Counted from the stretch's first letter, positions 48,770 to 58,444 are shown. The stretch is DNA of 64,000 nucleotides from CAWVSB01 sp036960375 (GCA_036960375.1 JBALVY010000003.1:1-64000), one strand, 5' to 3'. Numbers and translations: made by a program. The notes: a model not told the origin generated them from the letters alone.

Positions 48770-49873
48770 ATGCCAGCTATTGCTAACATATCAAAAAGTT
48801 CGATTCAGTCTACTATTGAAAAGCTGATCGATAACCTCGTTAATATTACCGATGATACGGGTGAATTTCTAATCAAGGCTGACGATGGTACTGTTATTGA
48901 TGGCAAGGGTTGGAATGGCTTTGAGTGGACCCAAGGTATCGGTTTGTACGGCCTGTTTAAATATTGGGATATTACCGGCGATGAGAAGACAAAGGCTATT
49001 ATAGAAGACTGGTTTAAATACCAGTTTGATAAGGGCGTGCCGACAAAAAATATCAATACCGTGTCACCCTTTCTAACTTTAGCGTATATGCACGAACGCA
49101 CAGGTAATCGCAGTTACTTGCCCTATTTGGATGTCTGGGCTGATTGGCTAATGCGTGGACTGCCGCGCACTGAAGAAAACGGTTTTCAACATATTGTCTT
49201 TAATTCTGAAAATAATGGCAATCTTTGGGATGACACCCTGATGATGAGTGTATTTCCGCTGGCGAAATTTGGTTTACTGCTAGACAGACCAGACTATGTT
49301 GAAGAAGCCAAGCGCCAATTTATGCTACATGTTAAATACTTAACCGACAAAAAGACCGGCCTGTGGTTCCATGGCTGGACGTTCGACGGCCGTCATAACT
49401 TTGCTGATGCGCTGTGGGCGCGCGGAAACTGTTGGATAACTATTGCTATTCCAGAATTCTTAGACCTATTGAATTTAGATAAAACCGATAGTTTATACTT
49501 ATTTCTTATCGAAACGCTGGAATCACAAGTGAAGGCACTGGCTAACACTCAACATGAAAATGGTCTGTGGCACACTCTGCTTGACGATTCTGACTCATAC
49601 CTAGAAGCTTCAGCGGCGGCGGGTTTTGCTTATGGTATCTTAAAGTCCGTTCGTAAAGGTTATCTCGATGATCGTTATGAAGAGGTGGGTATAAAAGCCA
49701 TTAAAGCGGTTTTGGAAAACGTTAGCGAAGACGGAGAATTACAGCAGGTATCTTGGGGGACGCCAGTCTTTGACAGCCTGCAAGAATATAAAGATGTACC
49801 TTTGACGTCGATGCCTTATGGCCAGTCGATGGCAATTTTGGCCTTTGTTGAATATATGAATAAATATATCTAG
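48770..49873 (+). CDS. GH105 unsaturated uronyl hydrolase, copy 1
   Basis: A 367-residue (alpha/alpha)6-barrel enzyme of the GH88/GH105 group, cytoplasmic (no signal). It removes the 4,5-unsaturated uronic acid from the end of oligosaccharides left by a polysaccharide lyase, by water addition to the double bond. Catalytic Asp is D155 in NLWDDTLMMSV; FHGWTFDGRHNFADALWARG (about 200-219) lines the substrate site. I use the ATG at 48770 (AGAGATAACC upstream); the frame also opens at 48746. First gene of the operon GH105, GH105, isomerase, transporter. Confidence 0.88.
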   Translation: MPAIANISKSSIQSTIEKLIDNLVNITDDTGEFLIKADDGTVIDGKGWNGFEWTQGIGLYGLFKYWDITGDEKTKAIIEDWFKYQFDKGVPTKNINTVSPFLTLAYMHERTGNRSYLPYLDVWADWLMRGLPRTEENGFQHIVFNSENNGNLWDDTLMMSVFPLAKFGLLLDRPDYVEEAKRQFMLHVKYLTDKKTGLWFHGWTFDGRHNFADALWARGNCWITIAIPEFLDLLNLDKTDSLYLFLIETLESQVKALANTQHENGLWHTLLDDSDSYLEASAAAGFAYGILKSVRKGYLDDRYEEVGIKAIKAVLENVSEDGELQQVSWGTPVFDSLQEYKDVPLTSMPYGQSMAILAFVEYMNKYI

Positions 49874-49970
49874 GCATGGACTCTGGCAAGAGGGCATTAA
49901 TTTTCATGGTATTTAGCGCAAATACCCAATATTCTGTTGCTAAGACATAAAGCCAATCGAAGGAAAATTA

Positions 49971-51077
49971 ATGCCAGCTCTTACGAACGATATATCCTAT
50001 AGCCTAATACGCAGCACGATAGATAAGCTTATCAACAAGCTGGTCCGTATCAGTGATGACAGCGGAGAGTTTTTGCTCGAGCTTGATGATGGGCGGGTCA
50101 TCGACACCAAGGGCTGGAATGATTGGGAATGGACCCACGGCATTGGCCTTTATAGTCTACTGAAAGACTGGGATCTAACCGGCGATGAGAAGGCTAAGAA
50201 CATCATCGAAGCCTGGTTTGCTGATCGATTAGCGGAGGGCACCCCTAGTAAAAATGTCGATACCGTATTTGCGTTCCTAACCATGGCCTATATGCAGGAA
50301 CGCACGGGTAACCGCAGTTATCTGACTTATCTCGATGTTTGGGGCGAATGGATCATGCGGGAGATGCCGCGTACCGAAGAAAATGGCTTACAACATATTG
50401 TTTATAATGCTGATAACAAGCAGCAACTGTGGGTAAATACCTTGATGATGACGGTATTACCTCTGGCTAAAATTGGCTTGCTTTTGGATCGCCCACATTA
50501 TGTAGAAGAGGCCAAACGCCAATTTATACTGCATATTAAATATTTAACCGATAGAGCGACAGGCTTATGGTTCCACGGCTGGACGTTTGACGGTAGGCAC
50601 AATTTTGCCGATGCGCTTTGGGCGCGGGGTAATAGCTGGATTGTCATTGCTATCCCAGAATTTATCGAGATGCTAGACCTGCCTGAAACAGATAACCTGA
50701 GAATGTTTCTACTAGAAACACTAGAATCTCAAGTCAAAGCTCTGGTTGAATTCCAAAATGAAAATGGGCTATTTCACACTTTGCTTGATGATAAAACGTC
50801 CTATCTTGAAGCTTCGTCTACGGCAGGATTTGCTTACGGCATCTTAAAATCTGTGCGCAAGGGTTATATAGACAAAAGTTATGAGGCTTGCGGCATAAAA
50901 GCGATCAAGGCTGTGCTTGACAATATCAATGAAGACGGTGAATTGCAGCAAGTTTCCTTTGGCACACCAGTCGCCAATGAACTGAAAAAATATAATGAGG
51001 TGCCCTTAACCTCTATGCCTCACGGTCAGTCGATGGCAATTCTCGCCTGTGTCGAATACATCAACCGCTATATATAA
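49971..51077 (+). CDS. GH105-like protein, copy 2, with Asp to Asn at the catalytic site
   Basis: A 368-residue paralog of the preceding protein (roughly 65-70 percent identical by eye). The barrel, FHGWTFDGRHNFADALWARG and other conserved parts are kept. At the position of the presumed catalytic Asp it reads LWVNTLMM, so N156 (codon AAT at 50436-50438) replaces D155 of copy 1; canonical enzymes have WVDTL. Either activity is lost and it works as a binding or partner subunit, or it uses another acid. It is co-directional with a 97-bp gap and its end overlaps the next reading frame. Confidence 0.85.
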   Translation: MPALTNDISYSLIRSTIDKLINKLVRISDDSGEFLLELDDGRVIDTKGWNDWEWTHGIGLYSLLKDWDLTGDEKAKNIIEAWFADRLAEGTPSKNVDTVFAFLTMAYMQERTGNRSYLTYLDVWGEWIMREMPRTEENGLQHIVYNADNKQQLWVNTLMMTVLPLAKIGLLLDRPHYVEEAKRQFILHIKYLTDRATGLWFHGWTFDGRHNFADALWARGNSWIVIAIPEFIEMLDLPETDNLRMFLLETLESQVKALVEFQNENGLFHTLLDDKTSYLEASSTAGFAYGILKSVRKGYIDKSYEACGIKAIKAVLDNINEDGELQQVSFGTPVANELKKYNEVPLTSMPHGQSMAILACVEYINRYI

Positions 51078-51102
51078 ACCAAGAAAGAGTGATATCAAAA
51101 CA

Positions 51103-51939
51103 ATGATCAATATAGGTGTTAGAGCGCATGACTTTGGTCAGGGCAGCCCCGTGGAGATCGCACAAATAATTGGCCAGTATGATGTCACCGGTGTGCAATT
51201 AGCACTTGCTAAGTCATTTCCTATCATCAAAGAACAAACTGGGCAATTAAGTCCAGGCTTTGCAAATCATGTTCGTGACGTCTTTAAGGGGCAGGGCATT
51301 AATATTGCGGTGCTTGGCTGTTATATCAACCCGATACACCCAGACCCCGAAATAAAAGAGCAGTCAATCTTACGGTTTGAAGAACACCTGAGATTTGCGC
51401 GAGATTTTGGCTGCGCTATCGTTGGTACTGAGACCGGTTCTCGTAATGCTGACTGCAGTTATCACCCTGATAGCCAGAGCGAAGAGGCTTTTCTTGAACT
51501 TGTAGAGGTCATTAAAAGACTTGCGTTCACGGCAGAAAAATATGGCAGCATCGTTGGTATTGAGGGCGTTGCTCATCATCATGTTATTCATACTTATGAA
51601 AAAATGGTCAGAATGCTGGAATTGGTTAACTCGCCAAGCGTACAGATTATTTACGATCCGGTTAATTTTTTCCCGATTGATAACTGTCATGAACAGGAAC
51701 AATTAATGGATCAAGCTTTTGAGCTGTTTGGCGACAGAATTGTTGCCATTCACAGCAAAGATTATTTGCTCAAAGACGGCCTTAAATATGGCGATTTACC
51801 CTCGGGTACCGGCGAAATGAATCATCATTATTTGACCAAAATTTTACTTGAGAAAAAACCTTATATCCAAGTGATATTGGAAATGACATCAGCAGACAAT
51901 GTTGAAGACGTTATCAATTTCATCCGCGCCAGTGGCTAG
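51103..51939 (+). CDS. Sugar phosphate isomerase/epimerase-type TIM barrel protein
   Basis: A 278-residue TIM-barrel protein of the AP-endonuclease-2/xylose-isomerase-like family. The metal-site residues are suggested by VGIEGVAHHH (Glu), IIYDPVNFFP (Asp), VAIHSKDYLL (His, Asp) and a final VILEMTS (Glu). Such enzymes isomerise or epimerise sugars or keto-sugars, so a step in handling the released uronate or rhamnose is inferred. I start at ATG 51103; the frame from 51049 runs inside the preceding gene. It lies 25 bp after copy 2. Confidence 0.8.
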   Translation: MINIGVRAHDFGQGSPVEIAQIIGQYDVTGVQLALAKSFPIIKEQTGQLSPGFANHVRDVFKGQGINIAVLGCYINPIHPDPEIKEQSILRFEEHLRFARDFGCAIVGTETGSRNADCSYHPDSQSEEAFLELVEVIKRLAFTAEKYGSIVGIEGVAHHHVIHTYEKMVRMLELVNSPSVQIIYDPVNFFPIDNCHEQEQLMDQAFELFGDRIVAIHSKDYLLKDGLKYGDLPSGTGEMNHHYLTKILLEKKPYIQVILEMTSADNVEDVINFIRASG

Positions 51940-51993
51940 GAAATTCCTAAAGCCTCTTCCCAAGTGCAGAATCTTAGATAGGAAATTTTAATT

Positions 51994-54300
51994 ATGGCTA
52001 ATGTTTTACGGTTAATGCTAATTGTATTTTTGCTGCCCATCAGTGCTGCTTGGGCGCAAGATAAAGTCGAAGATAAAGCGCAAGGATTCTTTGAGTTTTC
52101 ACCCGCTCAGTTAATCAAAGTTCCTGTAGGTGAGTACCTTAAAGCGCATTCAACTGACACACTGGTGTTGACTGATTTAGAGATTAATAATGTCTTTTAT
52201 CGTATTAACGGCAGCCAAGTTTTCCGTGTTGATCAGCAAGAGGGCGCTGTTGTTAGTGTGAATCTAGCTAATCTTCCAGCCGCTTTAGATAATGTCAGCG
52301 CTACACTCATTGCCAACACACTGTATGTTGTCGGTAGTTATGTTGGCAATGGCACTGAGGTCACGCTGTTAACATTAGACTTAGCAAACGAAAACGCTAA
52401 CTGGAGTTCAGTGGCGTCAATGCCGCAAGGGCTACACGCCCACTCTGTATTGGCGGGATTGCATGATACGCTCTATGTGACCAGTACACAGGCAAGCTAT
52501 GCCTATAATCCAGCGAAAGATACCTGGAAAAGCATAGCGGTTGCCCCTGCAGCTATCACCGGCTCATTAGGATTCAGTAGTGGCGATGCCCATTTATTGT
52601 ATGTTAAATCTCAACAGGCCAACAGTGACATTTTGGCCTATCATACGGTCACCAATACCTGGTTTATAATAGGCAGCTTGCCAGAAGCCATTCAAGCGAT
52701 TGCAGCTGTTTCAAACGGCACTGAATTTAGCATTGCAACTGGCGAAACAGTTTTGACCGGCAAGGCCGTTTTGAAGGCCACCAAATACGGTTTCTGGGAC
52801 AATCTGGTTGTTGGCGTGCTGGTCCTTTTGCTTATCGGTGTTGGCATCAAATTTTCCCAAAAGGGTAAAACAAGTAGTGAATATTTTCGCGCTGGCCAAA
52901 CCATCCCCTGGTGGGCAGCGAGTCTTAGTATTTTTGCAACAGGTGCCAGTGCCATCAGCCTAATGGCTATGCCGGCAATGGCCTATAGTGGAAACTGGAT
53001 TTACTTCTCCATTGCACTGTTTTTGATTTGCATTCAGGTGCCTTTGTTTGTGCTGGTCTATGTACCACTGGTGCGCCGATTGAATATTACCACCGCCAAT
53101 GAATATCTTGAGCGTCGTTTTGGCCTGTCTGTTCGCATCCTTGGATTTATTGGGTTTTCACTTAATCAGATCTTGGGCCGTATGGCAGCAATATTGTTAT
53201 TGCCAGCCATTGCCATCAGTTCAATTTTTGGTGTGCCGATGGAAGTTAGCATTTTGATTATGGGAGTTTGTACCACATTCTTTGTCACCATGGGTGGATT
53301 GGAAGCCGTTATTTGGACCGACGTGCTGCAAGCGATAATCATGATTATAGCGGTGGTTGTTTGCAGTATTTTTGCTTATACCTCGCTGGAGGTTTCCACC
53401 ACTGAAGCCTGGGCAATTATTACTGAGCAAGATAAGCTGTATATGTTTGACTTCGCTTGGGATTGGACAGCCCCTGTGGTCATAGTGCTTTTCTTGAATT
53501 CCTTTGCAACATCACTCGGCTATATTGGCGACCAAAACTTTATCCAGCGTGTTCAATGTACCGTTGATGAGAAGGCCGCTAAAAAAGCCTCTATTGCGCA
53601 ACTGTTTGTGGCTGTGCCGTTAAACTTTATTTTATTTGGCCTTGGTACGCTGTTGTTCTTGTATTTTGTCACCCGAGCTGACGTGTTAAGTCCTGCACTG
53701 AAGGCTGATGGTGTTTTCCCATTTTTTGCAGCTTCAACACTGCCAGTTGGCATGGCAGGCTTTGTGGTTGTCGCCTTACTTGCCGCTACCATTTCAACAG
53801 TATCTAGCGCCATGAATAGCGTGGCAAATTTGGGTGTTGAGGATATCTACCGCCGGTTCAATCCACAAGTGACAGATAAGCAGTGTATGCGTGTTGCTCA
53901 CTATCTAACTCTGGCACTGGGTGTCTTTGGAACGAGCATGGCGTTGGTGTTGGCCAACCTGAGCGGCTTGCAATCGGTGTGGAATTTATTCCTGATGATA
54001 ACTGGCTTAGTAATTGGGCCCATTACCGGCGTTTTTGTCTTGGGTATCTTTAGTCGATGCGCGAATACTGTTGGCGTTTGGAGCGGCGTGATCATCTCGG
54101 TCGCTGCCAATTATTACGCAAAAACCTATATGGATGTCCATGCAACGGTCTTTATCAGTATTGGGGTAGGTACTTGCATCATCGTTGGTTATTTGGTCAG
54201 TAGGATGACACCAAAACCAGACAAAGATTTAGCGGGGTTGACCATTTTTACCAACAAAACAAAGCCTGTGCTCACCGAAACTATAGTGCCGACAAGCTAG
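51994..54300 (+). CDS. Sodium/solute symporter fused to a periplasmic kelch-type propeller
   Basis: A 768-residue fusion: signal peptide (about 1-22, AWAQ), a beta-propeller-like domain (about 25-265) with kelch-type units (VVGSYVGNGTEVTLLTL then WSSVASMPQGLHAHSVL), then a 13-14-helix SSS-family transporter from about 268 to 745. SSS features include FATGASAISLMAMPAMAYSG and the Na+-site helix AATISTVSSAMNSVANLGVE. It probably imports an oligosaccharide or uronate with sodium; the propeller may bind sugar on the outer face. AGGAAATTTTAATT precedes the ATG. It is the last gene of the GH105 operon. Confidence 0.88.
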   Translation: MANVLRLMLIVFLLPISAAWAQDKVEDKAQGFFEFSPAQLIKVPVGEYLKAHSTDTLVLTDLEINNVFYRINGSQVFRVDQQEGAVVSVNLANLPAALDNVSATLIANTLYVVGSYVGNGTEVTLLTLDLANENANWSSVASMPQGLHAHSVLAGLHDTLYVTSTQASYAYNPAKDTWKSIAVAPAAITGSLGFSSGDAHLLYVKSQQANSDILAYHTVTNTWFIIGSLPEAIQAIAAVSNGTEFSIATGETVLTGKAVLKATKYGFWDNLVVGVLVLLLIGVGIKFSQKGKTSSEYFRAGQTIPWWAASLSIFATGASAISLMAMPAMAYSGNWIYFSIALFLICIQVPLFVLVYVPLVRRLNITTANEYLERRFGLSVRILGFIGFSLNQILGRMAAILLLPAIAISSIFGVPMEVSILIMGVCTTFFVTMGGLEAVIWTDVLQAIIMIIAVVVCSIFAYTSLEVSTTEAWAIITEQDKLYMFDFAWDWTAPVVIVLFLNSFATSLGYIGDQNFIQRVQCTVDEKAAKKASIAQLFVAVPLNFILFGLGTLLFLYFVTRADVLSPALKADGVFPFFAASTLPVGMAGFVVVALLAATISTVSSAMNSVANLGVEDIYRRFNPQVTDKQCMRVAHYLTLALGVFGTSMALVLANLSGLQSVWNLFLMITGLVIGPITGVFVLGIFSRCANTVGVWSGVIISVAANYYAKTYMDVHATVFISIGVGTCIIVGYLVSRMTPKPDKDLAGLTIFTNKTKPVLTETIVPTS

Positions 54301-54506
54301 AACACGCCACAAATATTACTATCAGAGCCTCATTCTCTGGGGCTCTTATACCCGTGTTACTTCAAAAAAATAATTAGGGTCAGAACAAAGTAAATATAAT
54401 TTTGTGCTGATCCTAATTTGATGTGCCACGATTTAACGGGGCTAACCATATTTACTGATAAAACAATGGTGCAATCACTAATCACAAAATTGCCTGGAGC
54501 TGCATT
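54301..54506. other. Intergenic with palindromic element
   Basis: A weak hairpin (AGAGCC ... GGGCTCT, about 54324-54346) may end the upstream operon. 54372-54418 is the long inverted repeat described separately. Confidence 0.5.
54372..54418. repeat. REP-like inverted repeat
   Basis: AATTAGGGTCAG ... CTGATCCTAATT: 12-bp arms with one mismatch, and a second inner pair (ACAAA ... TTTGT). The GGGTCAG-type palindrome resembles dispersed elements found with IS200-like REP transposases in gammaproteobacteria, a recalled resemblance only. A single copy is seen in the window. Confidence 0.5.
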
Positions 54507-55274
54507 ATGAGGACACTAATTTTTGGAAGTTTTATCTTGGCTGTGCTGTTGCTGCTCTGCGGTTTTTCCGAGTTAGAGGACAGTACTGTGCATGCAGATG
54601 ATACAAGGACGCCAACACTCTTTATTGCTGGGGATTCTACGGCGACAAAACATATTAACAGGCCTCGTCAGGGATGGGGGGAGGTCCTAGGTGAGTATTT
54701 AAATCAGCAGCAAGTGAGCATTGATAATCGTGCCGTTGCTGGCCGAAGTAGCCGAACATTCATAAGCCAAGGTCATTGGCAAAAATTGCTCGATGATGTA
54801 ACGGCAGGAGACACAGTGCTTATTCAGTTTGGTCATAATGATGTCTTTCCCATCAATGATGAAACGCGAGCTAAGGGTGTGCTACCCGGCATTGGGGAAA
54901 ACAGTGTCGATATTGTCAATATGCTAACAAAAACAGCGGAGACCGTTTATAGCTACGGCCACTATATCCGCAAAATGATCGAGGACACCCGCGCGAAAAA
55001 AGCGACGCCAATATTAATATCCCTAACCGTGCGCAATTTATGGCAAGACGGGCGTATTGAGCGCGGTTTGGGGCAGTATAATGCTTGGCTATATCAGGTG
55101 GCCATAGAACAAAATACCCAGTTTATCGATATTACGAATCCTATGGCGGATCAATTGGAGGCCATGGGTATCAATAAAACAGCTCGCCTTTACCCTGAGG
55201 ATCACACACATTTTAGCAGGGCCGGAGCTCATCTCTATGCCCAAGCGATTGTTACTGGCTTAAAAGGGCTGTGA
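54507..55274 (+). CDS. Rhamnogalacturonan acetylesterase-like SGNH hydrolase (CE12-type)
   Basis: A 255-residue secreted protein: signal peptide (about 1-24) and an SGNH hydrolase with block I LFIAGDSTATK (Ser about 43), block II GRSSRTF, block III LIQFGHND (about 107-114) and block V EDHTHFSRAGAHLYAQ (Asp and His about 231-234). These are the marks of CE12 esterases that remove acetyl groups from pectic or related polymers in the periplasm or outside. GGAGCTGCATT precedes the ATG. Its 3' end overlaps the convergent frameshifted gene by 23 bp. Confidence 0.88.
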   Translation: MRTLIFGSFILAVLLLLCGFSELEDSTVHADDTRTPTLFIAGDSTATKHINRPRQGWGEVLGEYLNQQQVSIDNRAVAGRSSRTFISQGHWQKLLDDVTAGDTVLIQFGHNDVFPINDETRAKGVLPGIGENSVDIVNMLTKTAETVYSYGHYIRKMIEDTRAKKATPILISLTVRNLWQDGRIERGLGQYNAWLYQVAIEQNTQFIDITNPMADQLEAMGINKTARLYPEDHTHFSRAGAHLYAQAIVTGLKGL

Positions 55275-55765
55275 CCCGCATTAAAACAGACACAGTATTC
55301 TGACCTTGGTAAGAATGTGCGACAACCGTGAGGGTGAACCAACCCCTGTTCGTCCAATCCTGGCCGTCGGGAGAAACTGTGGTGGCATAATAAGATCCAT
55401 AGCCGTCGAACAGAGTGATGTCGCCATCAAGATCCATCAAGATTAAGCCAGTGCGGCTGTCGGTAACCAGCAAGCACTCGCCATGCTCCATATGTTGATA
55501 CACTTCTAAACCGTGCGGAAAGACAATTTCCGGGTGTTTAATATAACTTGGAACTTCGCCATGCTCATTCAAACGGAGCAAGCACGAGTTCTCTGCCTAA
55601 GTACAGGCATTCTGAAGCCAAATAGTTCCTGACCATTCCATGCATATGGCCCATAGGTATGTCGTGTGGCAGCTGCAACCAATCCAGATCGATCACAAGA
55701 CTCTGACTCAAGATAGCGCTAACAAGAGACTCGATGTCATTCATCTGATTATTAAGTTTTGTCAC
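55252..55765 (-). pseudogene. Frameshifted gene of unknown function
   Basis: Two overlapping frames: one from 55765 (MTKLNNQMNDIESLVSAILS ... YLGRELVLA) stops at 55565, and a second continues LLRLNEHGEVPSYIKHPEIV to 55252. Deleting one T in GTGCTTGCTC (about 55577-55580) would join them as ELVLLRLNEHGEVP, a protein of about 174 residues. Either a natural or assembly indel. The product looks soluble and beta-rich. It follows the sulfatase gene in the same direction. No family recognised. Confidence 0.6.
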
Positions 55766-55801
55766 TTGGTTAACATTTTATAGTTTTTATTGTTGATTGT
55801 T

Positions 55802-57583
55802 TTAGCTTTCTATTTTCTCAATTTCAATGAACCTAAAGCCATTCTTCTTATTATCGATATCAAGCCAAGCCTCCAGACGTAATGGTCCTTTATCCAGTTG
55901 AATTTCTTCGATGCGCGCTTCTGACTCTTCTAGCAAGATTTGTTTTTTGATGACTGTGTCATTGAGTTTAATGGTGACATCATGCGTTTTATGCAGTAAG
56001 TCACTCCAACGAAAGGTCAGGCGGTACTTGCCAGCAGTTTTTACCTCAAGATCGTAAAAGCCATTGTCACCATCAAAAAGGCCGCCACCTTGCCAGTCTT
56101 GGCGGGTTAAATTGACCGGATTTTGCAGATCACTGCCAAGCCAGGTTTTAACCGGATTAATGCCGTCTGCGTTGGCATCAGCCAACCAGGCATCATAATC
56201 GGCTGTTAACTCGCTAAGTTTTTCAGGGTTGCTCGCTGCTATGTCATTGAGCTCATTTGGGTCATTGTCGATATTATACAACTCAAAGCGAGCTGTTTTG
56301 TCGCTATATTTACCTTTACGACCTACCGGTTGCACAAGTTTAAATGCCCCTTTTCTAGCGGCAATGTTTCTGTATGATACGGGCTTGGTGCCGCGATGAA
56401 ACTGAAAATAGAACGAGCGATCAGGCAGTTCAATTGAGGGATCAGCTAGTACAGGAACAAGACTCTGCCCATCAAATTGCACTTTAGTTGAGACTTTAGT
56501 GATATCGAGTATGGTTGGCATTAAGTCTTCAACCGAGGCCAGATGGGTTAATCGGATTGCCGCTATTTTTGGCTGAGTTGTTGTTGATTGTTTTGTTTGT
56601 GAAAGGGGTAGCTTGATAAACATTGGCACTCGTATACCATTTTCATAAACATAGGTTTTACGTCCTTTAAGGCCAATCTCCCAAAGATCTTTTTGTTTAT
56701 GCAGACTAGAGGTGCCGTTATCGCCGAGAAAAATAATCAGCGTATTGTCTGAAATGTTTTTAGCCTTTAGGGCTGCTAAAACCCGTTTAAAATTTTCATC
56801 AATATTGCTTATCATGCCGTAATAGCGCGATGTTTCCTCACTTAATCCCGCTTTGCGGTAGGGATCAGCATATTTATCGCTAACGGTGAGTGGGTGATGC
56901 GGTGTATTAAAAGACAGATAAGCAAAAAAGGGTGCCTTGTCATCAGCGTTGATGAAATCAATGGTCGCATCAGTAAAAATATCAGCACTATAGCCACTAA
57001 AACGTTTGTTAACGCCATCTTCTTTTAAGATTGGATTAAAATAAGATTGGCCATCCAATGGGCTGTAGGTCATGCCGATCATGCCCGCTTCATGGGTTAA
57101 CACGCGGTCAAACCCTTGGTCTTGTGGCCTAGCGGGGGCATTGTCACCGAGATGCCATTTACCAAAAAGACCGGTTCTGTAACTGCCCGTTTTAAGCGCT
57201 TCAGCGATGGTAGTCGCTGAGGGGGGTAAGGTAGAGACTGCTTGCTGAGTACCGAAAACATCAGAGCGCATCGCATAACGCCCGGTCATTAATGCCGCGC
57301 GCGTTGGCGAACAAACTGGCTGAGCATAAAAATTATCAAAGACAATCGCCTGTGATGCCATTTTATCAAGCGTTGGGGTTTTAACGATGGGGTTGCCGTT
57401 AAAACCCACATCACTATAGCCCTGATCATCGGTAAGTATTAATAGCACATTCGGCCTGTCATCGGCTGCAATAGCAGACGAGGTTACTGTTAGTAATAAT
57501 GACAGTAATAAGGTCAGCAGTAACCGAACTGATAACACAGTGCGCAGATGAAATTTATTAATCAAGACAAACAGTTTTTTCAC
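55802..57583 (-). CDS. Secreted sulfatase (S1 family)
   Basis: A 593-residue protein with signal peptide (about 18-40, cleavage before DDRPNV). The sulfatase core has the metal-binding NVLLILTDDQGYSDVG, the formylglycine site C91 in PVCSPTRAALMTGRY, and GLFGKWHLGD (Lys and His). A C-terminal beta domain (about 480-593) may bind carbohydrate or pack on the core. It removes sulfate esters from the polysaccharide after C91 is oxidised by a maturase, which is not in the window. The start is GTG at 57583. It lies 30 bp after the PhyH gene in the kduI operon. Confidence 0.9.
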   Translation of the reverse strand: MKKLFVLINKFHLRTVLSVRLLLTLLLSLLLTVTSSAIAADDRPNVLLILTDDQGYSDVGFNGNPIVKTPTLDKMASQAIVFDNFYAQPVCSPTRAALMTGRYAMRSDVFGTQQAVSTLPPSATTIAEALKTGSYRTGLFGKWHLGDNAPARPQDQGFDRVLTHEAGMIGMTYSPLDGQSYFNPILKEDGVNKRFSGYSADIFTDATIDFINADDKAPFFAYLSFNTPHHPLTVSDKYADPYRKAGLSEETSRYYGMISNIDENFKRVLAALKAKNISDNTLIIFLGDNGTSSLHKQKDLWEIGLKGRKTYVYENGIRVPMFIKLPLSQTKQSTTTQPKIAAIRLTHLASVEDLMPTILDITKVSTKVQFDGQSLVPVLADPSIELPDRSFYFQFHRGTKPVSYRNIAARKGAFKLVQPVGRKGKYSDKTARFELYNIDNDPNELNDIAASNPEKLSELTADYDAWLADANADGINPVKTWLGSDLQNPVNLTRQDWQGGGLFDGDNGFYDLEVKTAGKYRLTFRWSDLLHKTHDVTIKLNDTVIKKQILLEESEARIEEIQLDKGPLRLEAWLDIDNKKNGFRFIEIEKIES

Positions 57584-57613
57584 AATCGATTATCTTTTAA
57601 ATTAATGAACAAA

Positions 57614-58390
57614 TTACGGAATTAAGCTTACTAGCGGCGGTGTTTGAAACCTGGGTTCTTCAACTAGCAGCTTCCATTCCCCCGTGTCATTATCCAAGTA
57701 TTTTACATCGTCTCTGTGATATTGCAGCGCATAGGCAACACGTGGTTGCGTGGTGTGGTTAGGCCCGCTGCCATGCACGGTTAGGCGGGTGAAAGCAATG
57801 GCATCCCCGGCGTTCACGGCTAAACTTGTATATTCTTCAGGGTCATCTTTAACTTTTAAATGCTGATCTTCGCCGGCATTGACTGATGCTAATTGACCGA
57901 GTTTATGGGAAGCAGGAGCAACCCGGAGGCAACCATTTTCAACGGACATATCACTCAGGGCGACCCAAATATTAAGGGAGCCAAGTGCGGGTTGATGGCG
58001 GGTATAATTATTATCTTGATGAAAATGGAATTGTCCACCACCACCGCCGGCTTTAACAGCAGTGAAGGGCAGGTAGCGCACAGCCCTGCCGCCAATGAGC
58101 TGGCTGGCAACGGACAAGGTATTATCTGAATTGATCAAGCTATCCATCAATGAGTCTTTTAAGTAACCCTGACATTGCCTGAGTTTGTCTGAAGTATTTG
58201 TTGCCTGAAATAATGCTTCGCGTTTAACGCCTAATTGAATTTCTAGCGCATGAAATATTTCTTCAGCCAGCGGCGCTATTTTTGATTTTTCAATAAAGTT
58301 GGGAATAACCAAATAGCCATCTTCTTGATACGAAGTGATGGCTTCGTTCGATAAGTTAATTTCTTGTACAACTTTATTATGTTCAGTCAT
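57614..58390 (-). CDS. PhyH-type Fe(II)/2-oxoglutarate dioxygenase
   Basis: A 258-residue phytanoyl-CoA dioxygenase family protein. The iron ligands are H124 and D126 in QFHFHQDNNYT and H206 in LTVHGSGPNHT, with the 2-oxoglutarate Arg probably in TQPRVAY. It would oxidise an unknown substrate using 2-oxoglutarate. In this locus it might act on a modified sugar or on a by-product. ATG at 58390; 135 bp after kduI, with a short tandem repeat in the gap. Confidence 0.85.
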   Translation of the reverse strand: MTEHNKVVQEINLSNEAITSYQEDGYLVIPNFIEKSKIAPLAEEIFHALEIQLGVKREALFQATNTSDKLRQCQGYLKDSLMDSLINSDNTLSVASQLIGGRAVRYLPFTAVKAGGGGGQFHFHQDNNYTRHQPALGSLNIWVALSDMSVENGCLRVAPASHKLGQLASVNAGEDQHLKVKDDPEEYTSLAVNAGDAIAFTRLTVHGSGPNHTTQPRVAYALQYHRDDVKYLDNDTGEWKLLVEEPRFQTPPLVSLIP

Positions 58391-58400
58391 GCTACACCAT

Positions 58401-58444
58401 AGTTGGAATTCAGTTGGAATTCAGTTGGAATTCAGTTGGAATTG
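58401..58444. repeat. 11-bp tandem repeat, four copies
   Basis: AGTTGGAATTC repeated four times, ending within 10 bp of the PhyH start on the minus strand. It lies in the 5' region of that gene and could vary by slippage. Confidence 0.9.
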
